From positions 1-38,133 of the forward strand of contig JAHBWF010000069.1 in the NCBI GenBank assembly GCA_019637105.1: DNA of 38,133 bases, in the 5' to 3' direction. The notes under the pieces are model-generated. The model was not told where the DNA came from and ran no database searches. It saw nothing but the letters and a program-made list of their open reading frames with translations. Made by a program: the position numbers and the translations under genes. This document shows positions 23,895-33,105 of this stretch, piece by piece. Within the stretch, counting starts at the first letter, position 1; the number at the start of each line of letters is the position of its first letter. The stretch is from Labilithrix sp. Its GTDB lineage: Bacteria > Myxococcota_A > Polyangia > Polyangiales > Polyangiaceae.

Positions 23895-26800
23895 TCAAGC
23901 GCGCGCGGCGCCGCGCGGGATCGACGCCTTCGCCGTCTTCTTGCGATCGAAGATGCGGACGCGCCGGATAAGGAGATCGACGAGGTAGACGGCGAGCGCC
24001 GCGCCGATGAAGCGCGACCAGAGGTCCTGGTGGTAACGGATCGACTCGCCCGCGGAGTCGAACACGTCCTTCGGCGCCGGGTCCATCCGCCCCCCCGTCA
24101 CGAGCGCCGTCCGCGAGAGCGTGACGAGGTCCGGCGCCAGCGCGAGGTACTCGCGCGGGTACGGGTTCGTCACGTGGCCGTAGCTCTCCGCGACCTGCAC
24201 GCTCTTCTGCCCGCCCTTGCCGTCGTCGACGCCCTTCTCCAGGCTCGCGTGCAGGAGGAACGAGCCGAAGCGCTCGAGCGGGAAGTCCGACTCGTAGCGG
24301 CCCGGCGCGGTCTGCTTCATCGTGACCTTGCGCGTCTCGCCGTTCGGCTGCGGGCCGGTCACCGTGAGCTTGGCGTCGAGGCCGTTCTGGAAGCGATCGT
24401 CGCCGCCGATCGCGTCGATCGACGCCTTCACGCGGCCGGTCGCCGGGTCGATCGAGCACGCCATGTCGTACTGCTGGCGCTTCTTCTGGCGCATGTGCTC
24501 GCGCACGAGCTGACCCCAGAACTGGCCGTAGCCCGGCCAGCGGAGCCACTCGACCGCCCAGAGGTTCTTCACGTCGCTCGTCCAGGCGAGCGACCAGCCG
24601 AGGCCGACGTGCCAGCGCGCGAGGATCGGCTCGGCCACCTCGCTCTGGAGGATCTCCTGCGCCGGCGGCGGCTTCATCTTCGTCGCGACGTAGCCGTGGA
24701 GGAACGGCGCCGAGGCCATGTCGACGCCGCGGAGGAAGTCGGCGGGCGAGACGACGCGCGGCTGGAAGTACTCCTCCACCGCGGCGTTGCGGCTGACCAT
24801 CTCCGTCTCGCGCGTGAAGACGCGCGGGAGCTGCTGCGGGTCCATGACCTTGTAGAGGCGGCCCCCGCCGAGGTCGCTGATCATCCGCAGCAGCCCCTCG
24901 TCGATGCCGCTCCCGAGACCGACGGAGGTGACCGTGATCCCCTCGGCCGACATCGCCTGGACGAGATCGCGGATGCCGTTGTGCGACGCCTGGCCGTCGG
25001 TGAGGAGGATGACGTGCTTGCGCCGCGCGCGCGTCGACGTGAGCGACTGGTAGGCCGCGTCGAGCGCGCTGAAGATCTCGGTGCCGCCGCCGGCCTGGAT
25101 GCGGGCGATGTCCCCCTGGATGCGCGCGCGGTGCTTCGCCGCCGTCATCCGGACGACGCGCGTGGGGGCGGAGTCGAAGGCGATCACCTCGATGAGATCG
25201 TCCGACGAGAGCGTGTCCGCCGTCGCCTTCGCCGCGGCCTTCGCCATCTCCATCGGGAGGCCGCTCATCGATCCGGAGCGATCGAGCACGAGCACCATCG
25301 CGACCTGCGGCTCGTCGCGCTTCTTCTCCGAGTCCATCCTCACGGGGAGGATCCGCTCGATCGTCGTGTGGTTCCACCCGCCGAGGCCGAAGCCCGCCTC
25401 GCCGCCGGCGAAGAGGAACCCGCCGCCGAGATCGCGCACGTAGCTCTCGATCGCGTCCTGCTGCGTGAGCGAGACCGCCTCGGCCGGCGCGTCGGAGAGG
25501 ATGACGAAGTCGTAGCGCTCGAGCTCGCGGATCGACGAGGGGATCTCGCGCGGAGAGCGCACGTCGACGTCGAACTCCTGCGCCGAGAGCGCCGAGGCGA
25601 GGTACGTCGCCCGCGCGGTGTTGCCCTCCGAGTAGAGGACCGACGGACGGCCGGGGACGGCGACGCTCACCGCGAAGCGGTTGTTCTCCTTGAACCGGTC
25701 CTCCGGGATGTCGGAGAGGTCGAGCGCGTAGGTCACCTCGCCGGCGACGCGGACCACGCTCTTGAACGTGACGTCGTTGTCCCCCGCCTTGAGGTCGAGA
25801 TCGCGGATGCCGTCGAGGCCGTTGATCGCCTCCCCTTGCTTCAGCGTGGCGCGGACCTTCTGCGGGCGCGACGAGAAGATGTTCGCGTGGAGGTTGAACG
25901 GCTCGCCGACGCGGACCTTCTCCGGGATCCGGAGATCGCGGAGGGCCACCTCGCCCGGGACCGGCCGGTGATACGGCACCGTGAAGACGCGGACGCCGAA
26001 CGCGCGCGCGCGGTTGGCCTCCGCGAGGACGTCGCCGTCCGTCTGCACGCCGTCGGAGAAGACGACCGCGCGGCGGAGGTAGCCCGACGGATAGAGGCCG
26101 TAGGCGAGCTGCATCGCGCTCGCGATGTCGGTCGCGGCGCCGAGGCCCGTGCGGTTCTTCGTCGGCACGCCGTCCTTCGACGGCGGGAGATCGTGGCGCT
26201 CGAGCGCCGGCGCCTCCTCGGCGCCGTCCGCGATCGGGACGACGCGCGGCCGCTTGGCGAACGTGACGACGCGGACGATCGCGTCCTCGGGCTTCTCCTT
26301 GAGGCCCTTCGTGATCTCGGCGCGCGCGTCCTCGATCGCCGCGTCGGGCACCGACTCGGAGACGTCGACGAGGTAGACCGTCGCCACCTTCTCCGTCGTC
26401 GCCGTGCGCGCGAGGCGCGAGAGCCCGAGCGCCAGGAGCGCGACGAACGCGACGCGGAGCACGACCGAGAGGATCCGCTGCGGGAGCGGAAGGTCGGCGA
26501 GGCTCCGGCCGATCATCCAGAAGAAGAACGGCGTCAGCAGCGCCAGGCCGAGCATCTTCGGCGAGAGCAGCTCGTAGTCGGTGCCGCCGCGCGCGAACGA
26601 GATGGTCGCCGTGGGCGCGTTCAGCACGGCCCGCCAGTAGATCCACACCCCGACGAGCCCGACGACGCCGCCGACGACCGCGAAGGCGATCCGCGCGCGC
26701 TCGATCTCGCGCTTCGCCCGGAGCTGGAGCGCGAGGTCGACGAGCGCCCGGACGGCGACCCAGGCGCACCCGGCCGCGAGCGCCCCCGTCAGGAGGAGGT

Positions 26801-26927
26801 CGGTGCGCTGCGTGATGAAGCTCCAGACGACGCCCTTCGTCAGCTTGTTCGAGACGAACACGCCGATCGCGACGGCCGCCGCGACGACGGCGGCGATCCC
26901 GAGGCGCGTCCTTCCGGGGAGGCTCAT
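23895..26927 (-). CDS. Large membrane protein with two vWA domains and a GATase-like domain
   Basis: 1010 residues. Five predicted membrane helices at about 9-26, 44-64, 79-98, 125-142 and 154-171 precede a first vWA domain (VYLVDVSES at 184-192). A beta-rich segment (about 350-425) follows, then a GATase1-like segment with SVLYSEGNTARATYLASAL and GGGFLFAGGEAGFGLGGW. A second vWA domain at about 540-720 has a complete MIDAS (LDRSGSM). A last helix near 972-990 (FIGAALAVYLVDLLI) and a basic tail end the protein. ATG 26927 overlaps the BatA-like stop (ATGA) and has GGAGG 8 nt upstream. Such proteins accompany MoxR/DUF58/BatA genes and probably assemble an envelope complex; the substrate is unknown. 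It is last in its operon. Confidence 0.88.
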   Translation of the reverse strand: MSLPGRTRLGIAAVVAAAVAIGVFVSNKLTKGVVWSFITQRTDLLLTGALAAGCAWVAVRALVDLALQLRAKREIERARIAFAVVGGVVGLVGVWIYWRAVLNAPTATISFARGGTDYELLSPKMLGLALLTPFFFWMIGRSLADLPLPQRILSVVLRVAFVALLALGLSRLARTATTEKVATVYLVDVSESVPDAAIEDARAEITKGLKEKPEDAIVRVVTFAKRPRVVPIADGAEEAPALERHDLPPSKDGVPTKNRTGLGAATDIASAMQLAYGLYPSGYLRRAVVFSDGVQTDGDVLAEANRARAFGVRVFTVPYHRPVPGEVALRDLRIPEKVRVGEPFNLHANIFSSRPQKVRATLKQGEAINGLDGIRDLDLKAGDNDVTFKSVVRVAGEVTYALDLSDIPEDRFKENNRFAVSVAVPGRPSVLYSEGNTARATYLASALSAQEFDVDVRSPREIPSSIRELERYDFVILSDAPAEAVSLTQQDAIESYVRDLGGGFLFAGGEAGFGLGGWNHTTIERILPVRMDSEKKRDEPQVAMVLVLDRSGSMSGLPMEMAKAAAKATADTLSSDDLIEVIAFDSAPTRVVRMTAAKHRARIQGDIARIQAGGGTEIFSALDAAYQSLTSTRARRKHVILLTDGQASHNGIRDLVQAMSAEGITVTSVGLGSGIDEGLLRMISDLGGGRLYKVMDPQQLPRVFTRETEMVSRNAAVEEYFQPRVVSPADFLRGVDMASAPFLHGYVATKMKPPPAQEILQSEVAEPILARWHVGLGWSLAWTSDVKNLWAVEWLRWPGYGQFWGQLVREHMRQKKRQQYDMACSIDPATGRVKASIDAIGGDDRFQNGLDAKLTVTGPQPNGETRKVTMKQTAPGRYESDFPLERFGSFLLHASLEKGVDDGKGGQKSVQVAESYGHVTNPYPREYLALAPDLVTLSRTALVTGGRMDPAPKDVFDSAGESIRYHQDLWSRFIGAALAVYLVDLLIRRVRIFDRKKTAKASIPRGAARA

Positions 26928-28951
26928 ACCGTGATCCTCCGGTGGTACGTGATCCACTCGATCGCCGTGAGGACGATCGCGGCGACGAGCAGGTAGATCC
27001 AGATCTCGCGTCGCACGCCGATCTGGAAGCCCGAGAGCGTGCCGGCCTTCTTCCCGTCGACGACGAGCTCCTTCGCGGGCTCGATCGAGCTCTCCTCGGC
27101 GTCGAGGAGGTTCGCCGCGAAGGCCGCCGTCGTCGTCGGCGCGCCGCCGTTGTCCGCCGCGTCCTTCGCCGACGGAGGCGGCGCGTCCGCCGGCTCGAGG
27201 TCCTTCACCGGCGCGAGCCCGTTCGTCGGATCGAGCCCCTCGGCGCCGGCGAGCTCGTAGAAGCCCGCGTGCTCGCCGAGGTAGACCGCGCGCCCCTCGT
27301 GCACCGGGACGACGACCTCGCCGCCGCGCGGCGTCCTCAGCTTGGCCTGGCCGGTCTGGCTCACCACCGGCACGCGCCAGACGTCTCCGGTGCGGAAGCT
27401 CGAGATGTACTGCGCGTCCTCGTCGGTGAAGAAGTTGACGCTGTTGAGGAGGAGCAGCGGCCACGCGACGCGGAGCGGGAGATCGCTGTCGCGGACGTCG
27501 AAGCCCATCGCGACGAACTTGTAGCCGCCGCGCTGGCCGGTCACGAGGATCGGGCCCTCGACGCTGGCGCCGACGACCTTGTCGCCGGGCTGCGGCACGA
27601 GCTTCCTGCCGCGCGCGATGTTCACGTCGTCGAGCGCCGTCCAGCGGACGATCGGGTGCTTGCGCTCGATGCGGTCGAAGCCCGGGCTCTTGAGCTCGGT
27701 CTCCACCTTCACCGGCGAGCCGGGGCCGCGCGGATCGAGGTAGATCGCGTGGGCGCGCGGGGCGTCGGCGGGCGTCGCGCCGTCGAAGATCACGACGTCG
27801 TGGTGGAGGCCGCTCGGCGCGATCTTCTCGGCGTACTCGCGCGGCGACGCGAGCTGTACGTCGAGGTACTCGTCGAGCAGGAGCGCGGCCTCGAGGTACG
27901 TGTTGCCGACGGTGACGACGAGCACCTTGGCGCGGCGACGCTCCGGCAGGAGCGCGTACGCGCGGTCGTCCGCCGGGAGCTCGTCGACGCTGCCCGGCAG
28001 CGGCTCGAGGTGGGCCTCGAGCGCGCGGCTCGCGCCCGAGAGGTTCGGGTAGAAGCGCGGGAGGCGCTCGCCGGGCTTGAGGCGCAGCTTCGTGAGGTCG
28101 ACGAGCTGCCCGCGGTCGCCCGGCGCGTCGGTCGCCGGATCGGCGAAGAGCGACAGCTCCACGTCCTCGGTCTCCGGCCCGGTGTTGGTGACCTCGAGCA
28201 TCACCTCGTAGCGGCTCTTGTCGAGCGGGTAGCGCCGGACCGAGAACGCCGTGATGCCGACGTTCCGCACGCCGCGCCCGATCGGGATGTACGACAGCTT
28301 GACGTCGTCGCCGAGCCGCACCTTCCCGGACGCGTCGACCGCCTCCCCCAGCCGCCCGTCGGAGACGACGACGATCTCCGCGTTCTCCACGCCGCGGAGC
28401 GAGTCGGTCGCGAAGCGCAGCGCCCGCGGGAAGTCCGCGCGGGCGTCCGTCGCCTTGATCGAGTCGAGCGCGCGCTCGAGCTCCGACGTGTCCGAGCTCG
28501 TCGGCCCGAGCGGCGTGATCGCCGCGTCCATCTGGGCGATCAGCATCCGGTCCGATCCGCCGAGGCCGCGGATCACCTTCTTCACCTCGTCCTTCGCCGC
28601 CTCGAGCCGGTTCGCCGCCGGCGGGACGTCGGTCGCCTGCATCGACGCGCTCGCGTCGACGATGACCACCAGGTTCCGCCCCTTGATCAGCGTCGCCGCC
28701 GCGCGCGGATCCCCCAGCGCGAACGCGAGCAGCGCGAGCAGCGCGAGCTGCACGAGCAGCGACAAGAGCCGCTTGAGCCGCGAGAAGAGGCTCGTCGCCT
28801 CCTTGTCGCGCAGGATCTTCTCCCACAGCTTGGAGAACGGCACGGCCACGGTCCGCCGCCGCAGCTTCAAGATGTAGAGCGCCGTCGCGAACGCCGCCGC
28901 CGCCCCGAAGATGGCCGCGAGCTGGGCGAAGCCGAGCCCCGCGAGGATCAT
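26924..28951 (-). CDS. BatA-like vWA membrane protein
   Basis: 675 residues with the BatA N-terminal arrangement: a helix at about 6-28, the basic PFSKLWEKILRDKEAT stretch, a helix at about 62-80, then a vWA domain beginning LVVIVDASASM (MIDAS DASAS at 99-103). A beta-rich region follows with a GATase-like segment (KVLVVTVGNTYLEAALLLDEYLD) and a substrate-like loop (GYKFVAMGFDVRDSDLPLR). A C-terminal helix is at about 649-666 (IWIYLLVAAIVLTAIEWI). ATG 28951 lies 25 nt after the MoxR-DUF58 stop and its own end is coupled to the double-vWA gene. It probably presents a vWA surface to the periplasm or inner membrane and is worked on by the MoxR ATPase, as inferred for Bat systems. Confidence 0.88.
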   Translation of the reverse strand: MILAGLGFAQLAAIFGAAAAFATALYILKLRRRTVAVPFSKLWEKILRDKEATSLFSRLKRLLSLLVQLALLALLAFALGDPRAAATLIKGRNLVVIVDASASMQATDVPPAANRLEAAKDEVKKVIRGLGGSDRMLIAQMDAAITPLGPTSSDTSELERALDSIKATDARADFPRALRFATDSLRGVENAEIVVVSDGRLGEAVDASGKVRLGDDVKLSYIPIGRGVRNVGITAFSVRRYPLDKSRYEVMLEVTNTGPETEDVELSLFADPATDAPGDRGQLVDLTKLRLKPGERLPRFYPNLSGASRALEAHLEPLPGSVDELPADDRAYALLPERRRAKVLVVTVGNTYLEAALLLDEYLDVQLASPREYAEKIAPSGLHHDVVIFDGATPADAPRAHAIYLDPRGPGSPVKVETELKSPGFDRIERKHPIVRWTALDDVNIARGRKLVPQPGDKVVGASVEGPILVTGQRGGYKFVAMGFDVRDSDLPLRVAWPLLLLNSVNFFTDEDAQYISSFRTGDVWRVPVVSQTGQAKLRTPRGGEVVVPVHEGRAVYLGEHAGFYELAGAEGLDPTNGLAPVKDLEPADAPPPSAKDAADNGGAPTTTAAFAANLLDAEESSIEPAKELVVDGKKAGTLSGFQIGVRREIWIYLLVAAIVLTAIEWITYHRRITV

Positions 28952-28976
28952 CGCGCCCCTCCGACGTCCGAGCGGG

Positions 28977-30974
28977 TCACCGGAGGAACCCTCCGCGGCG
29001 GAAGACGCGCAGGATGAGCTCGTCGAAGGGCGTGTTCACGTCGGCGCGAATGTACGGCACCTGCTTCGACGTGCAGAAGCGATCGATGTCGTCGAGGTAG
29101 GTCCGATACGCGGCCTCGAATCGCTCGAGCACCTTCGCGGTCACGGTGACCTCGCGCTCGTCGCCGGTCTCGCAGTCGTACAGGAGGACGTCGCCCGAGA
29201 GCTTGGGCTTGGCGTCCTCCTCGTCGACGACGTGGACGACGAACGGGTCGAACTTGTTGTAGCGGAGGACGTTGATCCCGCGCTCGAAGCCGTTCGGATC
29301 GTAGAGATCGCTCGCGAGCACGACGAGGCCGCGGCGCTTGTTCTGCGCCACGAACGTCTTGAGCGCGTCCTCGAGGTCCGTCTGGCCCTCGGGCTCGAGC
29401 TCCTTGAGGAAGCGGAAGACCTTGAAGATGCGCGCCTTGCCGCGCGTCGCGGGCATGCGGTCGAGCACCTTGTCGGTCGTCGAGACGATGCTGACGCGAT
29501 CGAGGTTGGCGAGCCCGACGTACGCCAGCGCCGCCGCGACGCGCTTGGCGTAGCGGAGCTTCTTCCCGTCGCCGAAGCCCATCGACGTGCTCGCGTCGAC
29601 GATGAAATAGATCGCGAGGTCCTCCTCCTCCTCGTACAGGCGGAGCAGGAGGCGGTCGAAGCGCTGGTAGACGTTCCAGTCGAGGTAGCGGAAGTCGTCG
29701 CCCGGCTGGTAGTCGCGGTGGTCGGCGAACTCGACGCCGGAGCCGCTCTTCTTCGTGCGCCGCTCCGCGCGCATGCGCCCGGCGAACACGCGCTTGGAGA
29801 CGAGCGCGAGGTAGTCGAGCTTGCGCTGGAAGTCGTCGTCGAACAGATCGTCGGCGGACGACTTCGCTACCGCGGGCCCGCGCCGGCCGAGGACCGCGTC
29901 AAGAAAGCCCACGCGTCTCCTCCCCACGGCTCCGTGGGGCGCCTTGGGCCTCCGAGCGACCGGCGCCGGTCTTCGTCCGGGCAGCGCCTTCAGGATCGCC
30001 TCGAGCACCTGATCGGTCTTCACGCCCTCGGCCTCGCCCTCGAAGTTGAGCAGCGTGCGGTGGCGGAGCGCGGGGAGCGCGACGGCGCGGACGTCGTCGA
30101 TGCTCGCGGCGAAGCGGCCCTCGAAGAGCGAGCGGATCTTCGCGGCGAGCAGCACCGACTGCGCGCCGCGCGGAGACGCGCCGAAGCGGACGAAGCGCTT
30201 GCACGTGTCCGGAGCGTCGGGCCCGTCGGGGTGGGTCGCCTGGACGACGCGGATGGCGTAGTCCTGCACGTGCCGCGCGACGGGCACGCGGCGCACGAGC
30301 GCCTGCATCCGGAGGATGTCGTCGCGGTGGAGGACCGCGGCGCGGCCGGGGCGCGCCTCGCCGGTCGTCAGATCGAGGATCGCGTGGAGCTCCTCGCGGT
30401 TCGGGAAGGGGACGTGGAGCTTCATGAAGAAGCGATCGAGCTGCGCCTCCGGGAGCGGGTACGTGCCCTCCGACTCGAGGGGGTTCTGCGTCGCGAGGAC
30501 GACGAACGGCTCCTCGAGCGCGTGCGTCCGCCGGCCCACCGTGACGCGGTGCTCCTGCATCGCCTCGAGGAGCGCCGACTGCGTCTTCGGCGTGGCGCGG
30601 TTAATCTCGTCGGCGAGGACGATGTTCGCGAAGATCGGGCCCTTGCGGAACTCGAAGACCTTGCCGCCCGCCTGCGTCTCGTCGATGACCGTGGTGCCGA
30701 GGATGTCCGCCGGCATCAGGTCCGGCGTGAACTGGACGCGCGAGAAGTTGAGGCTCAGCGCCTCGGCGAGCGTCCGGACGAGCATCGTCTTGCCGAGGCC
30801 GGGCACGCCCTCGAGGAGCGCGTGGCCGCCGGCGAGCAGGCACATCAAGACGCCGTCGACGACCGGCTCGTTGCCGACGATCGTCTTTCCGATCTCCGTC
30901 TTCAGCGTCGCGATCGAAACACGGAACTGCTCGACCTCGGCGCGCACCGCGCCCGCGTCAACGCTCTCAGTCAT
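28977..30974 (-). CDS. MoxR AAA+ ATPase fused to a DUF58 protein
   Basis: 665 residues in one open frame. Residues 1-345 are a MoxR-type AAA+ ATPase: Walker A GVPGLGKT at 56-63, Walker B VLADEIN at 119-125, sensor 1 ATQNP at 161-165 and PLPEAQLDRF at 173-182. After a basic linker (about 332-360), residues 370-665 are a DUF58 domain with RDYQPGDDFRYLDWNVYQRFD near 420 and a degenerate vWA (FIVDASTSM) near 460. MoxR ATPases remodel vWA proteins, and DUF58 is their usual separate partner. Within the linker a GTG at 29912 with AGGAG upstream could start DUF58 independently. ATG 30974 is preceded by a 58-nt gap from the coiled-coil gene. The fusion could also reflect a sequencing indel. Confidence 0.88.
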   Translation of the reverse strand: MTESVDAGAVRAEVEQFRVSIATLKTEIGKTIVGNEPVVDGVLMCLLAGGHALLEGVPGLGKTMLVRTLAEALSLNFSRVQFTPDLMPADILGTTVIDETQAGGKVFEFRKGPIFANIVLADEINRATPKTQSALLEAMQEHRVTVGRRTHALEEPFVVLATQNPLESEGTYPLPEAQLDRFFMKLHVPFPNREELHAILDLTTGEARPGRAAVLHRDDILRMQALVRRVPVARHVQDYAIRVVQATHPDGPDAPDTCKRFVRFGASPRGAQSVLLAAKIRSLFEGRFAASIDDVRAVALPALRHRTLLNFEGEAEGVKTDQVLEAILKALPGRRPAPVARRPKAPHGAVGRRRVGFLDAVLGRRGPAVAKSSADDLFDDDFQRKLDYLALVSKRVFAGRMRAERRTKKSGSGVEFADHRDYQPGDDFRYLDWNVYQRFDRLLLRLYEEEEDLAIYFIVDASTSMGFGDGKKLRYAKRVAAALAYVGLANLDRVSIVSTTDKVLDRMPATRGKARIFKVFRFLKELEPEGQTDLEDALKTFVAQNKRRGLVVLASDLYDPNGFERGINVLRYNKFDPFVVHVVDEEDAKPKLSGDVLLYDCETGDEREVTVTAKVLERFEAAYRTYLDDIDRFCTSKQVPYIRADVNTPFDELILRVFRRGGFLR
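29910..29939 (-). promoter_or_regulatory. Internal ribosome-binding site, GTG and hairpin at the MoxR/DUF58 junction
   Basis: Reading the minus strand, CCCCACGG-ag-CCGTGGGG (29939-29922) is a perfect 8-bp stem with a 2-nt loop. It overlaps the purine-rich GGGGAGGAGA (about 29925-29916), which sits 4-5 nt before an in-frame GTG at 29912 followed by GFLDAVLG. This looks like a true start site for a separate DUF58 protein whose ribosome-binding site can be masked by the stem. Function is inferred. Confidence 0.45.
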
Positions 30975-31032
30975 GTGTCGGTGCCTTCAATGGTTTGGGA
31001 TCGTCATGCTCGAACGACGAGCGGGGTGAGGT

Positions 31033-33105
31033 TCAGGGGCCGGCCGGCGGGGCGGGCGGCGCGCCGCCGGCGCCGTCGTCGCGCGGGCGAATGAGCTGGA
31101 AATACCGCCGCACGTAGAAGCGATAGCCGCCGGGGATCTCGTCCTTGTCGAGGGCCTCCTCCGCGACCGTGTGGTACTCGCGGTAGACCCTCGTGTAGCC
31201 CTTCGACGCGAAGCCGCGCTCCGCCGCGCCGAGGATCACCTCGCTGCGCGTGCCGCCCTGCCCCGTGTCGGCGCCCTCGACCTGCGTGTCCTGCGTCCCG
31301 ACCTTCGTGTTCGTGGCCTTGCCCTGGACGTTCTCGTCGTGGCCGGTGCCCCAGCCCGGACCCGGCTGCCCCTGGCCGCCGCCGCCCTGACCCTGGCCGC
31401 CCTGACCCTGGCCCTTGGTGATCATCAGGATCTTTTCGCCGTTCGGGCCGAGGATCCACGTCTCGCCCTGGCCGCCGCCCTGACCCTGACCTTGGCCCTG
31501 GCCCTGGCCTTGACCGTTGCCGGCCTGCTGCCCCTGCCCTTGCTGGCCCTGGCCCTGGCCCTGCTGGCCTTGCCCCTGGCCCTGCTGGCCTTGCCCCTGG
31601 CCCTGCTGGCCTTGCCCCTGGCCCTGCTGGCCCTGGCCCTGCTGCCCGCCCTGGCCGGGCTGTCCCTGGCCTTGCCCCTGAGCGCGCTGCTGAAAGACGC
31701 GGAGGCGCTGCATCTGCCCCGCGCCGCCCTGGGACTGCTGGCGCATCATCTCGCGGAGCTCCTGGAGCTTCTGCCGAAGCTGCTCCTTCTCCTCCTGCGT
31801 CATCTCCTGCTTCGCCATGCGGTTGATGTCCTGCGCGGCGTTGTCGAGATCGTTCGCGGAGAGGCCGAGGTCCTTCATGAGGTCCTCGGCGGCCTTCTGG
31901 AGCTCGCGATCGAGCCGGTCGAGCTCGCGCTGCGTCTTCTGCTGCTGCTCGTGCTCGCGGTCGAGCCGCTCGAGCTCGCGCTCCTTCTTCTGGAGGAGGC
32001 TCTTTTCCTGCTCGCTGGCGCCCGCGTCGCCCTGCTTCTGCCGCTGCTTGAGGAGGTCCTGCTTGAGCTCCTCGCGCCGCGCGGCGAGCGCCTCCGCGCG
32101 CTTCGCCTGGTCCTCGCTCGCCTTCTTCAGCGCCTCGCGAAGCTTCTCGAGCTGCGCCTTGTCGACCCCGCCCTTCTTCTGGTCCTCGCGGAGCTTCTTG
32201 GCGAGGTCCTTCAGCGCCTTCTCCGCGGCGTCGAGGTTCTTGTCCGAGAGCGCCTCGCCGGTGGGCTTGGACAGCTCGCTCTTCTTGAGCTCCTCGCCCA
32301 TCTTCTTGAGCGCCTCTTCGAGCGCCTTCGCGTCCGCCTCGCGGCCCTGGAGGAGCTTGTCCTCGAGCTGCTGCATGCGGCGGAACGCCTCCGTCCGATC
32401 GAGCCGCTTGTTCGCGAGGTCCTCGATGAGCTGGTTGAACTCCTGGGTCGCGGCCTTCGCCTCGTCGGTCTGGAGCCGCTGATCGATCTCGCGGAGGAAC
32501 TCGCGCATCGCGTCGAGGTCGTCCTGGGTCACGTCGACGGCGTCGATCGTCTTCGCGTTCGCGATCGGCTCGTGCCGCCGGACCTCGAAGAGGGCGATGA
32601 CGGCGATGGCCGCGCACATCGCGAGGAGGAAGGGCCACTCGCGCGGCCGCTGCATCGGGACGGCGCGCGACGGATCCACGCGCTTGGCGTGGTCGAGCGC
32701 GTCGTCGATGGCCGCCAGCATGAACGGCGTGCGCTCGTCGCTCCTCAGCTCGCCGAAGGAGAGCGCGCTCGAGAGGCGATCGGCCAGGCCGTGGAAGCGA
32801 TCCAGGGCGACGGCGCCGGCGCGGCGCGGCAGGCGGCGCGCGTACGCGACGGCCGCGGCGACGAAGACCTGCGCCGACGCGATCGCCAGGCCGATCCGGC
32901 AGGCGCGCTCGCCGAGGAGGCCGACCTTGCGGAGCACGAGGAGGACGGCCACGGCGACGAGGCCGCCCGCGAGCGCCTTGGCGGCCCAGAGGATGGCGCG
33001 CCGTGTGCGGAGACGTCGTTCGGCCCGCTGCGCGGGGCGCTCGATCGGATCGAGCGAGGGCGCGCGCGTCGGCGGGGGCGGCTCAGCGACGGCTTCGGAG
33101 GTCAT
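31033..33105 (-). CDS. DUF4175-like coiled-coil membrane protein with GQ repeats
   Basis: 690 residues, first gene of the MoxR/vWA operon. Three membrane helices (about 38-60, 70-90, 157-175) precede a long Lys/Glu/Gln-rich coiled coil (about 195-465). A low-complexity Gly/Gln region at about 468-560 contains GQGQGQQ heptads, and a conserved C-terminal module (SEVILGAAERGFASKGYTRVYREY, then IPGGYRFYVRRYFQLIRPR) follows. The C-terminal module and the layout match DUF4175-type proteins found beside MoxR/BatA genes in planctomycetes and myxobacteria. It probably spans the envelope as a scaffold. ATG 33105 has only a weak ribosome-binding site. The stop lies 58 nt before the MoxR gene. Confidence 0.8.
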   Translation of the reverse strand: MTSEAVAEPPPPTRAPSLDPIERPAQRAERRLRTRRAILWAAKALAGGLVAVAVLLVLRKVGLLGERACRIGLAIASAQVFVAAAVAYARRLPRRAGAVALDRFHGLADRLSSALSFGELRSDERTPFMLAAIDDALDHAKRVDPSRAVPMQRPREWPFLLAMCAAIAVIALFEVRRHEPIANAKTIDAVDVTQDDLDAMREFLREIDQRLQTDEAKAATQEFNQLIEDLANKRLDRTEAFRRMQQLEDKLLQGREADAKALEEALKKMGEELKKSELSKPTGEALSDKNLDAAEKALKDLAKKLREDQKKGGVDKAQLEKLREALKKASEDQAKRAEALAARREELKQDLLKQRQKQGDAGASEQEKSLLQKKERELERLDREHEQQQKTQRELDRLDRELQKAAEDLMKDLGLSANDLDNAAQDINRMAKQEMTQEEKEQLRQKLQELREMMRQQSQGGAGQMQRLRVFQQRAQGQGQGQPGQGGQQGQGQQGQGQGQQGQGQGQQGQGQGQQGQGQGQQGQGQQAGNGQGQGQGQGQGQGGGQGETWILGPNGEKILMITKGQGQGGQGQGGGGQGQPGPGWGTGHDENVQGKATNTKVGTQDTQVEGADTGQGGTRSEVILGAAERGFASKGYTRVYREYHTVAEEALDKDEIPGGYRFYVRRYFQLIRPRDDGAGGAPPAPPAGP
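31540..31644. repeat. 21-bp in-frame tandem repeat (GQGQGQQ codons)
   Basis: Three perfect 21-bp copies lie at 31561-31581, 31582-31602 and 31603-31623, with degenerate copies on both sides (31540-31560 and 31624-31644). Each encodes one GQGQGQQ heptad of the coiled-coil protein. Because the unit is a multiple of three, copy-number change by slippage would keep the frame and vary only linker length. Confidence 0.9.

Noticed and set aside
24030-26996. 988-codon plus-strand open frame
   Set aside because: Antisense shadow of the double-vWA membrane protein.
26924-28826. Upstream extension of the double-vWA gene frame through the BatA gene
   Set aside because: Arg-rich shadow of the BatA-like gene; the real start at 26927 has a ribosome-binding site and an ATGA overlap.
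23895-30974. Classical Bat aerotolerance operon
   Set aside because: BatD-like and TPR BatB/BatC-type partners are missing and a DUF4175-like protein is present instead, so the name was not applied.
31540-31644. CRISPR-like array
   Set aside because: Repeats are contiguous, have no spacers and are coding in frame.
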